This document shows positions 10,007-18,688 of a stretch of DNA of 64,000 nt, piece by piece. The notes below the pieces were generated by a model. That model did no database searches, was not told the origin of the DNA, and saw only the letters and a list, made by a program, of their open reading frames with translations. The stretch lies in the NCBI RefSeq assembly GCF_001544575.2, contig NZ_FCNY02000003.1:124001-188000 (forward strand), written 5' to 3'. A program made the translations under genes and the position numbers. Numbering within the stretch: the stretch's first letter is position 1; each line of letters starts with the position of its first letter. Origin of the DNA: Caballeronia cordobensis. GTDB lineage: Bacteria; Pseudomonadota; Gammaproteobacteria; Burkholderiales; Burkholderiaceae.

Positions 10007-11386
10007 ATGAACTACTCGCACGCCCCGAGCGCCGCCGAGCCCGAGCGCATCGCTCATACCGTGGACGCCAGAAACATCGGGACCGACGATTTCGCCGCAA
10101 GCGAGCGCACGCTCGCGAAAGCGTTCCGCCGCATTCTGCCGTTTATCTTCATCTGCTACGTCATCAGCTATCTCGACCGGACGAACGTCGGATTCGCCGC
10201 TCTGACGATGAACAAGGACCTCGGACTGACGGCCGAGCAGTTCGGATTCGGCGCGGGGCTCTTCTTCGTCGGCTATTTCCTGTTCGAGATTCCGAGCAAC
10301 CTCATCATGCAGAAGGTGGGGGCGCGCATCTGGATCGCGCGCATCATGATCACGTGGGGCGTGTTCTCGATGGCCACGGCGTTCGTCGTCGGCCCGAAGA
10401 GTTTCGCCGCCGCGCGCTTCCTTTTGGGACTCGCCGAAGCCGGATTCACGCCGGGCATCTACCTCTATTTCACACACTGGTTTCCCGGCAAGTGGCGCGC
10501 CAAAGTGACCGCCGCGTTTCTCGTCGGCATTCCGGTCGCGAACATGATCGGCTCGCCGATTTCCGGCGCGCTGCTCGAACTCGGCGGGCTGCATGGCCTG
10601 CGCAGCTGGCAATGGCTGCTGCTGATCGAGGGCGTTCCGGCGGTGCTGCTCGGCATTGCATGCCTGTTCGTGCTGGCGGACCGTCCGGAAAAGGCCAAGT
10701 GGCTGACGGACGAAGAAAAGTCCTCGCTGGCGCGACGTCTCGCGATGGAGCAGCGCGACATCGGCGCGAAGCACGGCACCAACCTTCGCGATGCGATGAC
10801 GAACTGGCGCGTGTTCGTGCTCGCGTTCATCAACTTCTGCGGCATCGTGGGTTCGCTCGGCGTCGGACTGTGGATGCCGCAGATCATCAAGCAATTCGGC
10901 GTGGAGCACGCGGTGGTCGGCTGGCTCGCGGCCATTCCGTATGCCATCGGCGCGGTCGCGATGCTCTGGTGGGCGCGTGTCGCCAACCGCGCGTCGAACC
11001 GTATTCCCTATGTCGCGGGCGCGTTGGTCGTGGCGGCCGTGGCGCTCGGCTGCAGCACGCTCATCGACGGACCCGTGCTCAAGCTGATTGCGCTCTCCAT
11101 CACCGTGAGCGGCATCCTGGCTTTCCAGGCGACGTATTGGGCCATTCCTTCGGGCTTCCTGACCGGACGCGCCGCGGCCGGCGGGCTCGCGCTGATCGTG
11201 TCGGTGGGCAATCTCGGCGGCTTCGTCGGCCCTTCGATGATCGGCGCGCTCAAGCAATTTTCCGGCGGATTCACGGCGCCGCTGCTCGCGGTGTCCGCCG
11301 TCCTGCTGCTCGGCGCGCTCACGGTCGCATGGCTCGGCGATCCGGGTGCGGACGCCGGCGAAGCGCCCGCCGCACATAAAGCGTGA
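10007..11386 (+). CDS. MFS transporter, anion:cation symporter (ACS) type
   Basis: A 459-residue carrier with about twelve membrane spans, starting at the ATG after GGAGGA. Earlier in-frame codons read through non-coding leader. The signature YLDRTNVGFAAL after the first span and GLAEAGFTPG in the fourth to fifth spans are typical of the ACS family, which imports organic anions such as phthalate, tartrate, glucarate and galactonate. It lies in the same run as the aldolase, dehydrogenase and lactonase genes and is the likely importer of their substrate. Confidence 0.92.
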   Translation: MNYSHAPSAAEPERIAHTVDARNIGTDDFAASERTLAKAFRRILPFIFICYVISYLDRTNVGFAALTMNKDLGLTAEQFGFGAGLFFVGYFLFEIPSNLIMQKVGARIWIARIMITWGVFSMATAFVVGPKSFAAARFLLGLAEAGFTPGIYLYFTHWFPGKWRAKVTAAFLVGIPVANMIGSPISGALLELGGLHGLRSWQWLLLIEGVPAVLLGIACLFVLADRPEKAKWLTDEEKSSLARRLAMEQRDIGAKHGTNLRDAMTNWRVFVLAFINFCGIVGSLGVGLWMPQIIKQFGVEHAVVGWLAAIPYAIGAVAMLWWARVANRASNRIPYVAGALVVAAVALGCSTLIDGPVLKLIALSITVSGILAFQATYWAIPSGFLTGRAAAGGLALIVSVGNLGGFVGPSMIGALKQFSGGFTAPLLAVSAVLLLGALTVAWLGDPGADAGEAPAAHKA

Positions 11387-11430
11387 CCGTGCCGCCTCAA
11401 CACACCTGTAACCACCTGTTTGGAGACGTA

Positions 11431-12582
11431 ATGTTCTTGACGAAGGCTCACGAGAAAGCCAGTTTCAACCCTGCATTCATGTTTGGAACGGTCGCGGTTG
11501 CCAGCATGACGCTCGTATCGGGCGTTTCGCATGCTCAGAGCAGCGTCACGCTCTACGGCATCGCGGACGTCGGTATCGAGTATCTCAACAATACGGCCGC
11601 GGGCGGCTCGCAGGTTCGCGAAGTGTCCGGAAACCTGTCCGGCTCGCGCTGGGGCATGAAAGGCGTCGAGGACTTGGGCGGCGGCCTGAAGGCGATCTTC
11701 GTCCTTGAGAGCGGCTTCAATATCAACGACGGCACGAGCGCGCAATCCACACGCGGCCTCGGCCCGAATCCGGCCACGACCACGCGGCTTTTCGGCCGCC
11801 AGGCGTGGGTGGGCCTCAATTACAACGGGCAGCAGTTGACGCTGGGCCGTCAGAACGCACTGATCTACGACCAGTCCGTCACGTTCGATCCGATGGGCGT
11901 TTCTTCCCGGTATTCGGCGTTGTCCGTCGATTACGCGCTCGCCGCTCGCGTCGACAACTCGGCGAAATACACGGGCAAGTTCGGCCCCTTCACGGCGCAG
12001 GCGCAGTACAGCACGCGCTACGACACGGGCTACGGCACGGAAGTGCCGGGCGCGGAACTCACCGGCCGTTTCTTCAGCGGCGCGCTGACCTATGCAAGCG
12101 GTCCGATTGCGGCGACCGCGGTCTACGAACAGCGCAACAGCAATACGGTCGCGACCAATACGAGCACCGAGCGTCGCGTCCTGGCGGCGGCGAATTACAA
12201 CTTCGGGCCGGTGACGGCGTATGCGGGTTATCGCTACCTGCGGGCGTCGAATGCGTTTCTGCCGGCCAATCCCATCGCGGTGGCGAACGGCTCCGAGGCC
12301 AACGCGGCGAATCTCTATTGGGCCGGCGCTCAATACCTGATTACGCCGTCGTTCCAGATCACCGCGGTCGGCTACTACCAGGATGTGCATTCGACCGGCG
12401 CGGACCCGTGGCTCGCCGTGCTCAACGCCGATTACTTCCTGTCGAAGCGCACGGACCTGTACGCGACGGTTGGCTATGCGCACAACAAGGACAACTCCGC
12501 GCTCGGCGTGAACGGTTACGGCACGGTGGCGGCCGGGCATAACCAGACCGGCGTGACCATCGGCCTGCGCCAGAAGTTCTGA
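11431..12582 (+). CDS. Gram-negative porin (Burkholderia type)
   Basis: A 383-residue trimeric outer-membrane porin (Porin_4/OmpC-like beta barrel). The ATG at 11431 follows GGAG. The leader is longer than usual (about 34 residues, MFLTKAHEKASFNP then a hydrophobic core and cleavage after SHA), then QSSVTLYGIADVG, the standard mature start. GSRWGMKGVEDLGGGLKAIF and the C-terminal IGLRQKF with terminal Phe are barrel hallmarks. Its place inside the MFS run suggests it feeds the substrate into the periplasm. Confidence 0.93.
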   Translation: MFLTKAHEKASFNPAFMFGTVAVASMTLVSGVSHAQSSVTLYGIADVGIEYLNNTAAGGSQVREVSGNLSGSRWGMKGVEDLGGGLKAIFVLESGFNINDGTSAQSTRGLGPNPATTTRLFGRQAWVGLNYNGQQLTLGRQNALIYDQSVTFDPMGVSSRYSALSVDYALAARVDNSAKYTGKFGPFTAQAQYSTRYDTGYGTEVPGAELTGRFFSGALTYASGPIAATAVYEQRNSNTVATNTSTERRVLAAANYNFGPVTAYAGYRYLRASNAFLPANPIAVANGSEANAANLYWAGAQYLITPSFQITAVGYYQDVHSTGADPWLAVLNADYFLSKRTDLYATVGYAHNKDNSALGVNGYGTVAAGHNQTGVTIGLRQKF

Positions 12583-12597
12583 CGGGAAGACCTTGTC

Positions 12598-13839
12598 ATG
12601 ACCACGCTTTCCCGGCCCGCCGGACTCGTCAGCCGCCTGTTTCCAGCGCTCTCGGAAGCGTCGATGCGGCGCTATCTCGGCGGACAGGCCGCGTCGGTCC
12701 TGGGTAGCTGGACGCAGAACGTCACGCTCAACCTGCTCGTCTATCACCTGTCCGGTTCGGCGTCGATTCTCGCGCTGCTGAACTTCCTGCTGTATGGACC
12801 GCAGCTCATCGTGACGCCGATCGCCGGATCGAGAATCCGCTCGGAGAACGCGCGGCGCGTGACGCTGTGCGTGCTCACTGCCTCGCTGCTGCTGACGTGC
12901 AGTCTGATCACGCTGTCGTTTCTCGGTGTGCTCAGCGTGCAGTTGATCCTCGCGCATGCGCTCGTGATCGGTATTTCGAGTGCCGTGGAGATTCCGGCGC
13001 GGCAAGTGCTGCTGCTCACGAGTCTGCGCGATCCCGGCCTCACGTCCAATGCGGTGGCGATGAACACGATGGTCTACAACGTCGGACGCATGGTGGGTCC
13101 GACGGTCGCGGGCATCGTCTATCCGACGCTCGGGCCGCGCGCATCGTTTTCGATCTACGTGCTTGCGCTGTGTCTGATGGCGGCGTGCGTGCGCTCGATT
13201 CGCCTGACCGAAACCGCGCGGCCGGCACGGCCGGAGAGCGGATTGAGAGACGCGGTGGGATACGTGATGGCCGACGCGTTTTCGGCGCGCTATCTGCCGA
13301 TTCTCGCGTGCCTCGGGCTCTTCGCCGGCAGTTACCAGACGCTCGTGCCGCTGCTGGCGGACAAGGCGTATCACGACGCGGCGCATTTCACCGGCGTGTT
13401 CTTCGGATGCGCCGGTGCGGGGTCGATGGCCGCGGCGATCCTGCTGTCGTCGGCGCTCGGGCCGCGCGCCACGCAGCGCTTCATCGCGTGGGCGCCCTGG
13501 GCGGCCGTGCTCAGTCTGGCCGTGCTGGCGGCCACGACCGAAGTGCTGGCCTCGGCGCCGGCCTTCGTCACCCTGGGCTTCAGCCTCACGTTCGCCGCGA
13601 CGTCCACGAACGCGACCATCCAGCGGCAGTGCCCGGAGCATGTGCGCGGCGGACTCGTCGGCATGTACACGATGGCCTACACCGGCACGATGCCTTTCGG
13701 CTATCTGCTCGTCGGCACCGCGTCCGAGGCGCTCGGCGTGCGCCATACGTTCGGCGCGATGGCCATGGTATTGGCGGCTGGCGTTATCGCCATCATCGGT
13801 TTACAACTCATTAGAAGACGGCGCGGCGACGCGCACTAG
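12598..13839 (+). CDS. MFS transporter, EntS-like (MFS_3)
   Basis: A 413-residue membrane protein with about twelve spans. It resembles the EntS/MFS_3 exporter type: ASVLGSWTQNVTLNLLVYHLSG at the N-terminus, PARQVLLLTSL, and VYNVGRMVGPTVAG in the fifth span. It begins 15 bases after the porin stop. Members usually export siderophores, drugs or metabolites, so it may be an efflux partner of the importers on either side. Confidence 0.88.
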   Translation: MTTLSRPAGLVSRLFPALSEASMRRYLGGQAASVLGSWTQNVTLNLLVYHLSGSASILALLNFLLYGPQLIVTPIAGSRIRSENARRVTLCVLTASLLLTCSLITLSFLGVLSVQLILAHALVIGISSAVEIPARQVLLLTSLRDPGLTSNAVAMNTMVYNVGRMVGPTVAGIVYPTLGPRASFSIYVLALCLMAACVRSIRLTETARPARPESGLRDAVGYVMADAFSARYLPILACLGLFAGSYQTLVPLLADKAYHDAAHFTGVFFGCAGAGSMAAAILLSSALGPRATQRFIAWAPWAAVLSLAVLAATTEVLASAPAFVTLGFSLTFAATSTNATIQRQCPEHVRGGLVGMYTMAYTGTMPFGYLLVGTASEALGVRHTFGAMAMVLAAGVIAIIGLQLIRRRRGDAH

Positions 13840-13853
13840 TCTGGGAGACGTTT

Positions 13854-15188
13854 ATGCAAAGCAGTATCGCTTACACCGAAAAATCGGCGATCGAACGACA
13901 GACCATACGAAAGGTCGTATGGCGGCTCGTGCCGTTCCTGATGGTGTGCTATTTGCTCGCCTTCATCGACCGCGGCAATGTCGGCATGGCTTCGCTGCAG
14001 ATGAATCACGATCTCGGCATGTCGGCCAAGGTTTTCGGCTTCGGCAGCAGTCTCTTTTTCATCTCGTATTTTTTCTGCGAAGTGCCGAGCAACCTCGCGC
14101 TCCAGAAGTACGGCGCGCGCGTGTGGATTGCCCGCATCATGATCACGTGGGGCATCGTCTCGGCCGCGACCGCGCTGGTTCATAACGCGACGACGTTCTA
14201 CATCCTGCGCTTCCTGCTGGGCGCCGCGGAAGCGGGCTTCTTTCCTGGCGTGCTGCTGTATCTCTCGTACTGGATTCCGGCATCGTATCGCGCACGGATC
14301 GTGGCGACCTTCATGGTGGCGATTCCGGCGGCGAGCTTCATCGGTTCACCCATTTCGGCGCTGCTGCTTCAGATGGACGGTATCGGCGGCCTGCGCGGCT
14401 GGCACTGGCTCTTCCTCCTCGAAGGCATTCCGACGGTGCTGCTCGGCATTGCGTGTCTCGGCATGCTGACGAACAAGCCGGAAGACGCAAAGTGGCTGAA
14501 GGACGACGAACGCACATGGCTCGTCGATGCGCTCGCCAGCGAAACGCGCGCGCCGAAGAAAGTCCTCGACATGCCGCTCACGAAGCTCTTCCGCAATCGC
14601 TATGTGCTGTGTCTGGCGCTCGTCGATACGTGCGCGTCGGCGGCGGGCAGCACGTTGTCGGTCTGGCAGCCGCAACTGCTGAAATCGTTCGGGCTTTCGG
14701 TCATGCAGACCGGCCTGATCAATTCGATTCCCTACGCGGTCGCGTCCGTGTTGATGGTTTATTGGGGACGCCGTTCCGACCGCCACAAGGAGCGCCGCTG
14801 GCACACCGTCGTGCCGATGCTGCTCATCGGCCTCGGCCTGTTTGCAACGTCGCTGAGCGGCTCGCTGGTGCCGACGATCGCGATGCTGTGCGCGGTGCTC
14901 GTGGGCGCTTACTCGTTCAAGGGGCCGTTCTGGGCGCTCGCGACCGACATGCTGTCCAACAGCGCCGTGGCGGCGGGGCTCGCCACCATCAACGCGATTG
15001 CGAATCTGCTGGGCGGCGGTCTGATGGTGAACGTGTATGGCTGGGTGAAGGATGCGACCGGCAGCTACTCACTCGCATTGATGCCGCTCGCCATTCTCAC
15101 GCTCATCAGCGTGACGACCTTGCTGCTTCTGACGCGCAACCGTCCGGCCAACCGGCCGTTCTCGAACAACAAGACGGAGACGATCTGA
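13854..15188 (+). CDS. MFS transporter, ACS family
   Basis: A 444-residue carrier with twelve predicted spans, preceded by GGGAG. FIDRGNVGMASLQMN after the first span and GAAEAGFFPGVLLYLSYW are ACS-family signatures. It is related to, but clearly distinct from, the carrier at 10007-11386, so the cluster holds two importers of the same class with an EntS-like protein between them. It is the last gene of the rightward run. Confidence 0.92.
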   Translation: MQSSIAYTEKSAIERQTIRKVVWRLVPFLMVCYLLAFIDRGNVGMASLQMNHDLGMSAKVFGFGSSLFFISYFFCEVPSNLALQKYGARVWIARIMITWGIVSAATALVHNATTFYILRFLLGAAEAGFFPGVLLYLSYWIPASYRARIVATFMVAIPAASFIGSPISALLLQMDGIGGLRGWHWLFLLEGIPTVLLGIACLGMLTNKPEDAKWLKDDERTWLVDALASETRAPKKVLDMPLTKLFRNRYVLCLALVDTCASAAGSTLSVWQPQLLKSFGLSVMQTGLINSIPYAVASVLMVYWGRRSDRHKERRWHTVVPMLLIGLGLFATSLSGSLVPTIAMLCAVLVGAYSFKGPFWALATDMLSNSAVAAGLATINAIANLLGGGLMVNVYGWVKDATGSYSLALMPLAILTLISVTTLLLLTRNRPANRPFSNNKTETI

Positions 15189-15254
15189 GCGTGCGGAATC
15201 TGGCCGGGGCGTTTGCGGCGGCCTCTCGATTCGACTGAGCGCCGCCGCCCCACA

Positions 15255-16025
15255 TCACACCGATTTCACTTCGCCGCCATCCATTCTCAGCGTGCTGCCC
15301 GTCATCCACTTCGCGGCGGGCGACACGAGAAACGCCATCAACTCCGCGATCTCTTCCGGCGTGCCATAGCGCGCGATGCCGGCTTCCGCTGGAAAGCGCG
15401 CGGTCGCCTCGTCGGCCGTCATGTCGTGCAGCGCGGCCCAGTGCTCCAGATAGGAGCGCCTGCGGCCTGTCATCACGGGACCGGGCAGCACGCTGTTGAC
15501 CTGCACGCCGTCCGCGATGCCGCGATCGGAAAACGCCTTCGCCAATGCAACGATCGCGGCATTGATGGTTCCGACCGCCGCATACGGCGCCTTCGGAAAC
15601 AGCGCCGAGTTGCCCGACATCAGCACGACCGAGCCCGATGCTTCTTTCAGCGCAGGCCATGCCGCGACCGTCAGGCGTCGCGCGCCGTGAAGCTTCAGCG
15701 CGAAACCGGCATCCCATTGCGCATCGGTCATGTCGAACACATCGATTTGCGGCACCGCACCCGCGATGTTCAATAGCGCATCGATACGCCCGAACGTGGC
15801 GAGCGTTTCATCGACGATCCGTTGCGCGGCTTCGGGCTGTGCGAGGTCGATATCGATTGTCAGCGTTTTCGCGCCGGCTTCCTCGGCGATTCGCGCCGTT
15901 TCGTCGAGATGTGCGCGATTACGCGCGACGAGAACCAGCGAACCGAAATCGCGTGCGAGACGGATCGCGGTCGAACGTCCGATGCCCTGACTCGCACCGG
16001 TGACGATAGCTACTTTCGTGGACAT
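15255..16025 (-). CDS. SDR-family oxidoreductase with altered active site
   Basis: A 256-residue short-chain dehydrogenase. The cofactor motif TGASQGIGRS is at residues 9-18, NIAGA near residue 87, and SGNSA precedes the active-site helix. The expected YxxxK reads YAAVG, so the catalytic Lys is replaced by Gly, although the C-terminal part (VNSVLPGPVMTGRR, TGSTLRMDGG) is normal. GGAGAG precedes the ATG. It is the last gene of a three-gene leftward operon with a quinone oxidoreductase and an alpha/beta hydrolase. It may be a slow or specialised reductase, or use another residue in place of Lys. Confidence 0.9.
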   Translation of the reverse strand: MSTKVAIVTGASQGIGRSTAIRLARDFGSLVLVARNRAHLDETARIAEEAGAKTLTIDIDLAQPEAAQRIVDETLATFGRIDALLNIAGAVPQIDVFDMTDAQWDAGFALKLHGARRLTVAAWPALKEASGSVVLMSGNSALFPKAPYAAVGTINAAIVALAKAFSDRGIADGVQVNSVLPGPVMTGRRRSYLEHWAALHDMTADEATARFPAEAGIARYGTPEEIAELMAFLVSPAAKWMTGSTLRMDGGEVKSV

Positions 16026-16039
16026 GTTTGCTCTCCGCA

Positions 16040-17011
16040 TCAATGAACGACAACCATCTTTCCGTTTGCCTCGTTCGCTTCCATCACGCGATGCGCTTCG
16101 TGAATCTCGTCGAACGAGAACACGCGCGAAGGCGTGGCGTCGAAGCGTCCCGCGGCGATATCGGCGGCGATGGCTTGCAGCGGCACGTCGGAAACCGGAA
16201 AGCCCGGCGTGCCGAACACGAAGCTGCCGAAGAAGGTGAGATGCACGCCGCTCGTCATTTGCAGCAGGGGATTGAAGTCCGCGATCGGCGCGAGTCCGCC
16301 GAGCCAGCCCGCGAGACAGGCGCGGCCGCCGCGACGCAGCATCGCCAGCGAATCGAGTATCGTGCTGTTGCCGACGAGATCGAGCACGGCGTCGATCTCT
16401 TTCGCTTCGGCGATGCGCTTGCTCAGGTCCGGTCCTTCGAGCTCGACGCGCGATGCGCCCAGCGCTTCGAGCTTCGCGAAGCGCGCCTCGCTGCGCGTCG
16501 TCGCAATCACGTTCGCGCCCGCATTCACCGCGAGATTGACGGCCGCCTGTCCGAACGATGAAGTCGCCCCGCGAATCACGACCGTTTGTCCTTGCTTGAT
16601 TTCGAGGTTGCGAAACAGGCACGTCCACGCGGTCGCATAGGTTTCGGGAATCGCGGCGAGCTGCGCCCACGGCAGATCGGATTCGATCAGCGCCACGTTC
16701 GAAACGGGCGCGCGCGTGAACTGCGCATAGCTTCCATTGATGGTGCGTCCGAGCCCGCCCATCAGCGCCGCCACTTTCGCGCCTACGGCAAACTCGCCGC
16801 CCGGACACGACTTCACGATGCCCACGCATTCGATGCCGCTGACGCTCGCGGCTTCGGCCCATTCGCCGCGCCGCATGTGCATCTCCGCATGATTGATGCC
16901 GAACGCCTTGATCTCGATGACGACATGGCCTTCCAGCGGTTCCGGCTCCGGAATCTCGGTATAGACGAGACTGTCGAGACCGCCGAACTTTTCGAGCACG
17001 ATTGCACGCAT
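16040..17011 (-). CDS. Zinc-independent quinone oxidoreductase-like dehydrogenase (MDR)
   Basis: A 323-residue medium-chain dehydrogenase/reductase of the quinone oxidoreductase type, starting at the ATG after AAGGAG. The GroES-like domain comes first (about 1-120), then the Rossmann domain with VVIRGATSSFGQAAVNLA near residue 150. The zinc-ligand Cys/His set of alcohol dehydrogenases is not present. It should reduce quinones, enones or aldehydes with NADPH in the cytosol. It is the middle gene of the operon controlled by the divergent CGNR regulator. Confidence 0.9.
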   Translation of the reverse strand: MRAIVLEKFGGLDSLVYTEIPEPEPLEGHVVIEIKAFGINHAEMHMRRGEWAEAASVSGIECVGIVKSCPGGEFAVGAKVAALMGGLGRTINGSYAQFTRAPVSNVALIESDLPWAQLAAIPETYATAWTCLFRNLEIKQGQTVVIRGATSSFGQAAVNLAVNAGANVIATTRSEARFAKLEALGASRVELEGPDLSKRIAEAKEIDAVLDLVGNSTILDSLAMLRRGGRACLAGWLGGLAPIADFNPLLQMTSGVHLTFFGSFVFGTPGFPVSDVPLQAIAADIAAGRFDATPSRVFSFDEIHEAHRVMEANEANGKMVVVH

Positions 17012-17055
17012 GAGGTTTCTCCTTGAGTGGATGAACGCGGTGATGAATCCGCGTA

Positions 17056-17910
17056 TTACTGAGCGAGGAATTCGACGATGGCGGCCGCGATGTGCGGCGC
17101 ATGCGTTTCGAGCGCGAAGTGGCCCGTGTCGAAGAAGCGCACGTCCGCATCGGGGATATCGCGCTTGAATGCTTCCGCGCCCGGCGGCAGAAAGAACGGA
17201 TCGTTCCTGCCCCACACGGCCAGAAGCTTCGGCCGATGCTCGCGGAAATACGCCTGAAACGCCGGGTACAGCGCGACGTTGTTGCGATAGTCGCCAAACA
17301 GATCGAGCTGCACGTCGTGCGCGCCCGGGCGGTTCATGTAGTAGTCGTCGAGCGAATAGCCATCGGGCGACACCGCCGCGGCATCGGGCACGCCGTGCGT
17401 GTATTGCCACTTCGTCGTGTCCTTCGTGAGCATGGCGCGCAGCGCATCGCGGTTCGCTTGCGTGGGCGCCTGCCAGTACGCGCGGATCGGATTCCAGCCG
17501 TCGCTCAGTCCTTCCTCATACGCGTTGCCGTTTTGCGAAACGATCGCGGTGATGCGCTCGGGATGCTTCAGCGCGAGACGAAAACCGGTCGGCGCGCCGT
17601 AGTCGAAGACATACACCGCATAGCGATCGAAGCCGATCACTTCGGTGAAGCGGTCGGTGACGTTCGCGATGTTCTCGAACGTGTACGCGAACGTATCGCG
17701 GCTCGGCATATCGGAGAGGCCGAATCCCGGAAGGTCGGGCGCGACGATATGAAAGCGCTGCGACAGCAGCGGAATCAGGTCGCGAAACATGTGGCTCGAA
17801 CTGGGAAAGCCGTGCAATAGCAGCAGCTTCGGCGCATCGGCAGGGCCGGCCTCGCGATAGAAAACGTTGAAGCCGTCGACGTCGATATGGCGGTGCGCAA
17901 TGGTGGACAT
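17056..17910 (-). CDS. Alpha/beta hydrolase, epoxide hydrolase/haloalkane dehalogenase-like
   Basis: A 284-residue alpha/beta hydrolase, first gene of the leftward operon, with GGAG before its ATG. The oxyanion motif HGFPSSSHMFRD is at residues 33-44, and the nucleophile elbow reads VFDYGAP, placing an Asp (about residue 103) where serine hydrolases have Ser. This is the arrangement of epoxide hydrolases and haloalkane dehalogenases. The catalytic His is in TGHFALETH near residue 264. The substrate is not known; the neighbours (quinone oxidoreductase, SDR) fit detoxification of reactive electrophiles. Confidence 0.91.
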   Translation of the reverse strand: MSTIAHRHIDVDGFNVFYREAGPADAPKLLLLHGFPSSSHMFRDLIPLLSQRFHIVAPDLPGFGLSDMPSRDTFAYTFENIANVTDRFTEVIGFDRYAVYVFDYGAPTGFRLALKHPERITAIVSQNGNAYEEGLSDGWNPIRAYWQAPTQANRDALRAMLTKDTTKWQYTHGVPDAAAVSPDGYSLDDYYMNRPGAHDVQLDLFGDYRNNVALYPAFQAYFREHRPKLLAVWGRNDPFFLPPGAEAFKRDIPDADVRFFDTGHFALETHAPHIAAAIVEFLAQ

Positions 17911-17933
17911 GAGTGTGTCTCCGTGAGAATTCT

Positions 17934-18006
17934 GTAACCGTTAAAAGTACGTTGAGAAGGTTACTTATCACGTATGTAACTTGTCAAGTGCTTTTTTAGC
18001 GGTTAC
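17934..18006. promoter_or_regulatory. Divergent control region with nested GTAAC/GTTAC repeats
   Basis: The outer arms GTAACCGTTAAAAG (17934-17947) and CTTTTTTAGCGGTTAC (17991-18006) form an imperfect inverted repeat. Inside, GGTTAC (17959-17964) and GTAAC (17976-17980) form a second pair. The region separates the alpha/beta hydrolase operon from the CGNR gene and is AT-rich relative to its surroundings. It probably binds the CGNR regulator (inference). Confidence 0.5.
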
Positions 18007-18009
18007 GAT
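17981..18009 (+). promoter_or_regulatory. Candidate sigma-70 promoter for the CGNR regulator gene
   Basis: TTGTCA (17981-17986), a 17-base spacer, then TACGAT (18004-18009) resemble -35 and -10 elements about 33 bases before the ATG. A TTGACA on the opposite strand (17987-17982) overlaps it and may serve the divergent operon. Confidence 0.45.
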
Positions 18010-18042
18010 GGAGTCATCATTAGCAACACGGCTGGTTTGAAA

Positions 18043-18672
18043 ATGGACTACCGACCCATCCCGGCGATGTTCTTGGCCGATGCGCCCGGCCTCGACTTCC
18101 TGAATTCGATAGCGACGCCCGTCGATGAACCCGTCGACTGGATCGGCGACGGAGAAGGGCTGCTGTCATGGCTCGAACAGGCGGGCCTCGTGCCCGTGGA
18201 TGTGCTTGCGCACATGCGTGCGAATGCCGCCCCCGCCGAACTCGACGAGATCGCGGCGAAGGCGCGCGGTCTGCGCGAGTGGTTTCGCGCGTTCGTGCAG
18301 AAGAGAAAGGGAAAGCCGCTATCGGCGAAGGATCTGGGCGAGCTCGCGCCGCTCAACGGCGTGTTGCAGCGCGACGAACAGCACGGCGTGATCGTCGCGG
18401 ATGCGAATGCGCCGGGCGGTCTGGCGTTCGGCATGCAGCGTCGCTGGACGAGCGCCGAATCGCTGTTGATGCCGATCGTCGAAACGCTCGCGAAGCTCGT
18501 CTGTGAAGAGGACTTTACTTACGTGAAAGCGTGCGAAGGCCCGACATGCACGCTGCTTTTCGCGGATCACACGCGGGGTCATGCGCGCAGATGGTGCAGC
18601 ATGGCGATCTGCGGCAACCGGGCGAAGGTGGCCGCGCACAGGGCGCGGCTCAAAGAGGGAAAAGGCGGGTGA
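18043..18672 (+). CDS. CGNR zinc-finger domain transcriptional regulator
   Basis: A 209-residue protein with an N-terminal ABATE (putative stress-induced regulator) domain at about 5-140 and a C-terminal CGNR treble-clef zinc finger. The four zinc Cys are C164 and C169 (CEGPTC) and C185 and C190 (CSMAIC), directly followed by GNR; this is the complete motif. I take the ATG at 18043; a TTG two codons earlier is possible. It is divergent from the alpha/beta hydrolase, oxidoreductase and SDR operon and is probably its regulator. Confidence 0.92.
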   Translation: MDYRPIPAMFLADAPGLDFLNSIATPVDEPVDWIGDGEGLLSWLEQAGLVPVDVLAHMRANAAPAELDEIAAKARGLREWFRAFVQKRKGKPLSAKDLGELAPLNGVLQRDEQHGVIVADANAPGGLAFGMQRRWTSAESLLMPIVETLAKLVCEEDFTYVKACEGPTCTLLFADHTRGHARRWCSMAICGNRAKVAAHRARLKEGKGG

Positions 18673-18688
18673 GATCAGCGCGAGCGCG

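Noticed and set aside
11008..13746. A 912-codon open frame on the minus strand opposite MFS, porin and MFS genes
   Set aside because: The plus strand carries three well-conserved proteins with signal peptide and family motifs. The minus-strand translation is Arg/His-rich with no domain, typical of antisense frames in GC-rich DNA.
15255..17297. A single 680-codon minus-strand frame spanning SDR and quinone oxidoreductase
   Set aside because: Only the last 256 codons are an SDR with its own ATG and ribosome-binding site. The rest is out-of-frame sequence of the neighbouring genes, not a fusion.
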